A model generated the notes under the pieces. It did not search any database. It was given only the letters and a program-made list of their open reading frames with translations, and was not told the origin of the DNA. From positions 1 to 25,903 of the forward strand of contig CAYGSG010000038.1 of the NCBI GenBank assembly GCA_964352615.1: a DNA stretch of 25,903 nucleotides. Reading direction: 5' to 3'. Source of the stretch: OFTM382 sp964352615 (GTDB lineage: Bacteria > Planctomycetota > Phycisphaerae > Phycisphaerales > UBA1924). Positions within the stretch are counted from its first letter, which is position 1, and each line of letters opens with the position of its first letter. Positions 23,753-25,903 of this stretch are shown in pieces. A program made the position numbers and the translations under genes.

Positions 23753-24225
23753 TAGTCGGTGTCGGTGGCTGCGGGCTCGGTGCGTTCGGGCTTGTTCTCG
23801 ACGAAGCCGGCAGAGCGTGGCTTGTCCGACTTGATGCCTGGCTTGATGTCTGGCTTGATGTCTGGCTTCGCGACTTGTTTGGTGGCGGGCTTCGCGGAGG
23901 GCTTGGTCGTTGGCTTGGCAGTTGTTTGGTCGGCGGGTGCTTCACTATCGAGCAGCTCGCGCATTCGCCGACCGGGTTTGAACTTGACGGTCTGTTTGGC
24001 GGGCACATCCACGCGTTCGAGGGTCTTGGGGTTCTGCGCCCGTCGTGCGGCACGGGTCTTGACCTCGAAGACGCCGAAATCGCGGAACTCGAGCCGGTTG
24101 CCTTTGCCGAGTTCGATGATCATCTCATCGAGGAACTGCTGCACGGCCTCTTTGACCTGTGTACGGCTGAGGCCCGTGGCGGCCGCGATTCGTTCGATCA
24201 ATTCTCGCTTGGTCACCGTCGCCAT
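23752..24225 (-). CDS. HU/IHF-family DNA-binding protein with a Lys/Pro-rich tail
   Basis: 157 residues. Residues 1-92 are a complete HU fold: MATVTKRELIERIAAATGLS, the helical dimerisation part QVKEAVQQFLDEMI, GNRLEFRDFGVFEV, the DNA-clamping arm RAARRAQNPKTLERVDVPA (intercalating Pro in the NPKT-type tip) and VKFKPGRRMRELL. Residues 95-157 are an added low-complexity tail of Lys, Pro, Thr and Ala with repeated KPDIK-type units; such tails in other HU proteins contact DNA and compact it. The DNA for the tail contains a 12-base repeat (TTGATGTCTGGC and a one-base variant) at 23831-23866, so length variation between strains is likely. The ATG at 24225 has a GGGAGG site about 10 nt upstream. 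Convergent with nadA. Confidence 0.93.
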   Translation of the reverse strand: MATVTKRELIERIAAATGLSRTQVKEAVQQFLDEMIIELGKGNRLEFRDFGVFEVKTRAARRAQNPKTLERVDVPAKQTVKFKPGRRMRELLDSEAPADQTTAKPTTKPSAKPATKQVAKPDIKPDIKPGIKSDKPRSAGFVENKPERTEPAATDTD

Positions 24226-24547
24226 TGAACCGAGCCTCCCGACTCCTGTCAGCCGACTTCCATCGGCTGTCCGCACACGCGGTCCGCCCGACGCCGTTGA
24301 TCCCACCGAAAACGCCTTGAAGGCCGCGATGGTATCGCGTCGAGGCGGGCGGCGGAGTGCATCATCGGGTTCTAGGCCTTCTCCGGTCGAAGTTTCTCAT
24401 AACCGGGTCTTGCCGTCAAGAAACGCTGATGACGCATGGCTGATAGGCTTAACAATCGGGCCTCGTGCCACACGCGGACGGGGCAAACAGGGCTTCTCCC
24501 CAGCGGCTTGGCACGGTCGTGCGGGCTGTGACGCGCGGGGAGCAGGC
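24226..24547. other. Divergent intergenic region between HU and arfB
   Basis: 322 bp with no credible gene. It should hold the promoters of both flanking genes. On the - strand, TTGACG near 24405-24410 followed by TATGAG near 24392 resembles promoter boxes for the HU gene, but the spacing (12) is wrong for sigma-70, so I do not assign it. On the + strand, the AT-rich GATAGGCTTAACAAT around 24440-24456 could be a -10 region for arfB. A GGGGAG Shine-Dalgarno lies just before the arfB ATG. No tRNA or riboswitch fold is apparent. Confidence 0.4.
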
Positions 24548-25003
24548 ATGAGCGACCAGACCGAGCCCCCACAGCCAGATGGCGAGCACGGCGTTGAGAT
24601 CGCTCCGGGCGTGCGGGTGGTGCCCGATGCGCTGTCGTGGTCGTACACATCGAGCCGGGGGCCGGGCGGGCAGAACGTGAATCGGCGCGCGACGCGAGCG
24701 GTGCTTCGGCTCAACCTTGTGGATATCGGCGTCCCCGAACGGGTGCGGCGCAGGCTGCTGCGGGCCGAGCGGCGATGGGTGGTCGACGACGGGGCGGCGC
24801 TGCTGATCGCGTGCGAGGAGAACCGCAGCCAGAGCCGAAACAGGCAGGGGTGCCTGGACCAACTGCGTGCTGCGATGGTCAGGGCCATGCAGGAGCCCAA
24901 GCCAAGGAAAAAAACCAAACCGGGCCGGGGAGCGATCGAACGAAGGCTGCGCGAGAAGCGCGAGCAGGCGCAGCGCAAGGCCAGGCGGGGGCGACTGGAA
25001 TGA
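24548..25003 (+). CDS. arfB: Alternative ribosome-rescue peptidyl-tRNA hydrolase
   Basis: Releases nascent chains from ribosomes stalled without a stop codon. 151 residues, near the usual 140. The catalytic GGQ lies at 40-42 in TSSRGPGGQNVNRRAT, preceded by the domain start ALSWSYTSS. ACEENRSQSRNRQ is the family's second signature. The C-terminal tail (about 115-151) is strongly basic (KPRKKTKPGRGAIERRLREK), as needed to enter the empty mRNA channel; its presence, and the small size without RF recognition domains, separates this from release factors RF1/RF2. A GGAG ribosome binding site lies 5 nt before the ATG. The stop overlaps the tsaB start (ATGA). Confidence 0.93.
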   Translation: MSDQTEPPQPDGEHGVEIAPGVRVVPDALSWSYTSSRGPGGQNVNRRATRAVLRLNLVDIGVPERVRRRLLRAERRWVVDDGAALLIACEENRSQSRNRQGCLDQLRAAMVRAMQEPKPRKKTKPGRGAIERRLREKREQAQRKARRGRLE

Positions 25004-25731
25004 CCCAAGCCAGGCTCACGCTCGCGATCGAGGTATCCAATCCGACCAGTGGCCCGGATGCCAGCCAGGTCGGGCTCGGGCTGATCGGGGAGGACCAATG
25101 CGACGTGCTCGGCGTGGAAAGCGTGGAGCCCGGCAGCCGGCAGCGCGACGACTTGCTCCCAGCCTGCGAGCGGCTGCTGAGGGCGCACGGCAAATCACCC
25201 GCGGACCTGGAATCGATCGCGGTGGATGTAGGCCCGGGCGGGTTCACGGGGCTGCGCGTCGCCGTGGCGGCTGCCGCGACGGTGGCTGAGGCGCTGGGGC
25301 TAGGGATCATCGCGGTGGAATCGACGCGGGTGGCTGCGGTGGATGCAGCGGCTCGGCCCGGAGCGTTCGTGGTGGCGCTGGCAAGCAAAAAGCAATCGGC
25401 ATGGGCCGAGGTGTTCGGCGCAGACGGCTGCCCGATGGCTCCGGTGGGCGGCCGGGTGCTCTCGGCCGAGGAATTCGAGGCGCTGGACCTGACGCAAGCC
25501 GAGTCTGGGCCGCCGGTTCGGTTGATCGCCGACGGGTTTTTGCCCCCTGCATGGGAGGCCTCGGCCAAGCGGCGGGGCTGGTTGATCGAACCCCTGCGGC
25601 TTTCGGCAAGGTCGCTGCTCATGGCGGCGGCGAAGGTGCCACCAGCAGCGACGACCAAGCCCGAGGCCCTGCGGCCGATCTACGCCCGCGAGCCCGAAGC
25701 GGTCACGCTCTGGCGCGCCCGCCACGGCTGA
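25000..25731 (+). CDS. tsaB: tRNA threonylcarbamoyladenosine biosynthesis protein TsaB
   Basis: Scaffold partner of TsaD in the TsaBDE complex that places t6A at position 37 of ANN-decoding tRNAs. 243 residues with the ASKHA fold. The N-terminal LTLAIEVSNPTSG replaces the more common LALDTS, and IAVDVGPGGFTGLRVAVAAA (73-92) is the family signature (usually GPGSFTGLR). EALGLGIIAVES and a mid-region ALASKKQSAWAEVF follow; the C-terminus RPIYAREPEAV is also typical. The ATG overlaps the arfB stop by 4 nt, so both translation-quality genes are coupled. Confidence 0.92.
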   Translation: MTQARLTLAIEVSNPTSGPDASQVGLGLIGEDQCDVLGVESVEPGSRQRDDLLPACERLLRAHGKSPADLESIAVDVGPGGFTGLRVAVAAAATVAEALGLGIIAVESTRVAAVDAAARPGAFVVALASKKQSAWAEVFGADGCPMAPVGGRVLSAEEFEALDLTQAESGPPVRLIADGFLPPAWEASAKRRGWLIEPLRLSARSLLMAAAKVPPAATTKPEALRPIYAREPEAVTLWRARHG

Positions 25732-25840
25732 GGGTGTGGCTCCCAGCCCACCATTCCAAGCCCTCCAACTGGCAGAGGCGGGACAAACCCACAAAGTGCG
25801 CGGTTCTCGGTCGAAGCTCCACGATGGGTGAAGTTACGCC

Positions 25841-25903
25841 ATGAGCGGGTCGATTCAGCGGCTTGGGTCGGTTCCCGGAGGCGGGTTCGGCGGGCCAATA
25901 CCC
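25841..25903 (+). CDS. Start of an ORF running off the window
   Basis: An ATG at 25841 opens a frame of 21 codons with no stop before the window ends. The first residues are MSGSIQRLGSVPGGGFGGP, Gly/Ser-rich and without a signal peptide. It is 109 bp after tsaB. No strong ribosome binding site is seen (GGGTGAAG about 8 nt upstream is weak). Too little is visible to name it. Confidence 0.3.
   Translation, partial: MSGSIQRLGSVPGGGFGGPIP

Noticed and set aside
24548..25003. Peptide chain release factor
   Set aside because: Although GGQ is present, the protein is only 151 residues, lacks stop-codon recognition domains and has the basic ArfB tail.

Overview
The window is about 26 kb of GC-rich bacterial chromosome with no rRNA, tRNA, CRISPR array, transposase or phage gene that I can recognise. 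Several traits point to a planctomycete, most likely of class Phycisphaerae: a secreted protein ending in a VPAPG-hydrophobic-RRRR sorting tail, a membrane protein ending in the CxCGYSLEGL...CPECG zinc ribbon seen in many planctomycete proteins, Lys/Ala/Pro-rich tails on otherwise ordinary enzymes, and many genes without a clear Shine-Dalgarno. The lineage is an inference from these traits, not from a marker gene.

Layout, left to right. (1) 1-3358: a secreted PEP-CTERM-like protein on the + strand ending at a perfect 16-bp hairpin, then guaB (IMP dehydrogenase) and a small secreted hypothetical protein on the - strand, the latter with its own terminator. (2) 3525-6966: a tight + strand chain with 4-8 nt overlaps: truA, a two-TM zinc-ribbon protein, a GNAT acetyltransferase fused to a CPCC cysteine-rich domain, and a GT4 glycosyltransferase. 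(3) 7083-11052: a - strand pair, ppdK (with a histone-H1-like Lys/Ala N-terminal extension) followed 7 nt later by trpS. (4) 11163-12560: pabB on the + strand. (5) 12557-22354: a glycosylation locus of six genes in divergent pairs: a bifunctional HldE/RfaE-like sugar kinase-nucleotidylyltransferase with inverted domain order and a GT2 (- strand); a large CgeB-like glycosyltransferase and a GT4 (+ strand); a second GT2 (- strand); and another GT4 (+ strand). (6) 22423-25731: nadA, a tailed HU-family DNA-binding protein, the ribosome-rescue hydrolase arfB, and tsaB for tRNA t6A synthesis. A further ORF starts near the right edge and runs off it.

How they work together: most single genes are housekeeping (GMP, folate, NAD, pyruvate/PEP, tRNA charging and modification, ribosome rescue). 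The coherent local system is the glycosylation locus. A heptose-like activated sugar made by the inverted HldE could feed the translationally coupled GT2, and the other glycosyltransferases could extend a surface glycan or glycoprotein. Two of these enzymes, and possibly a third, end in a small Rossmann-like module of unknown role. No flippase, polymerase or export gene is present in the window, so the system cannot be complete here.
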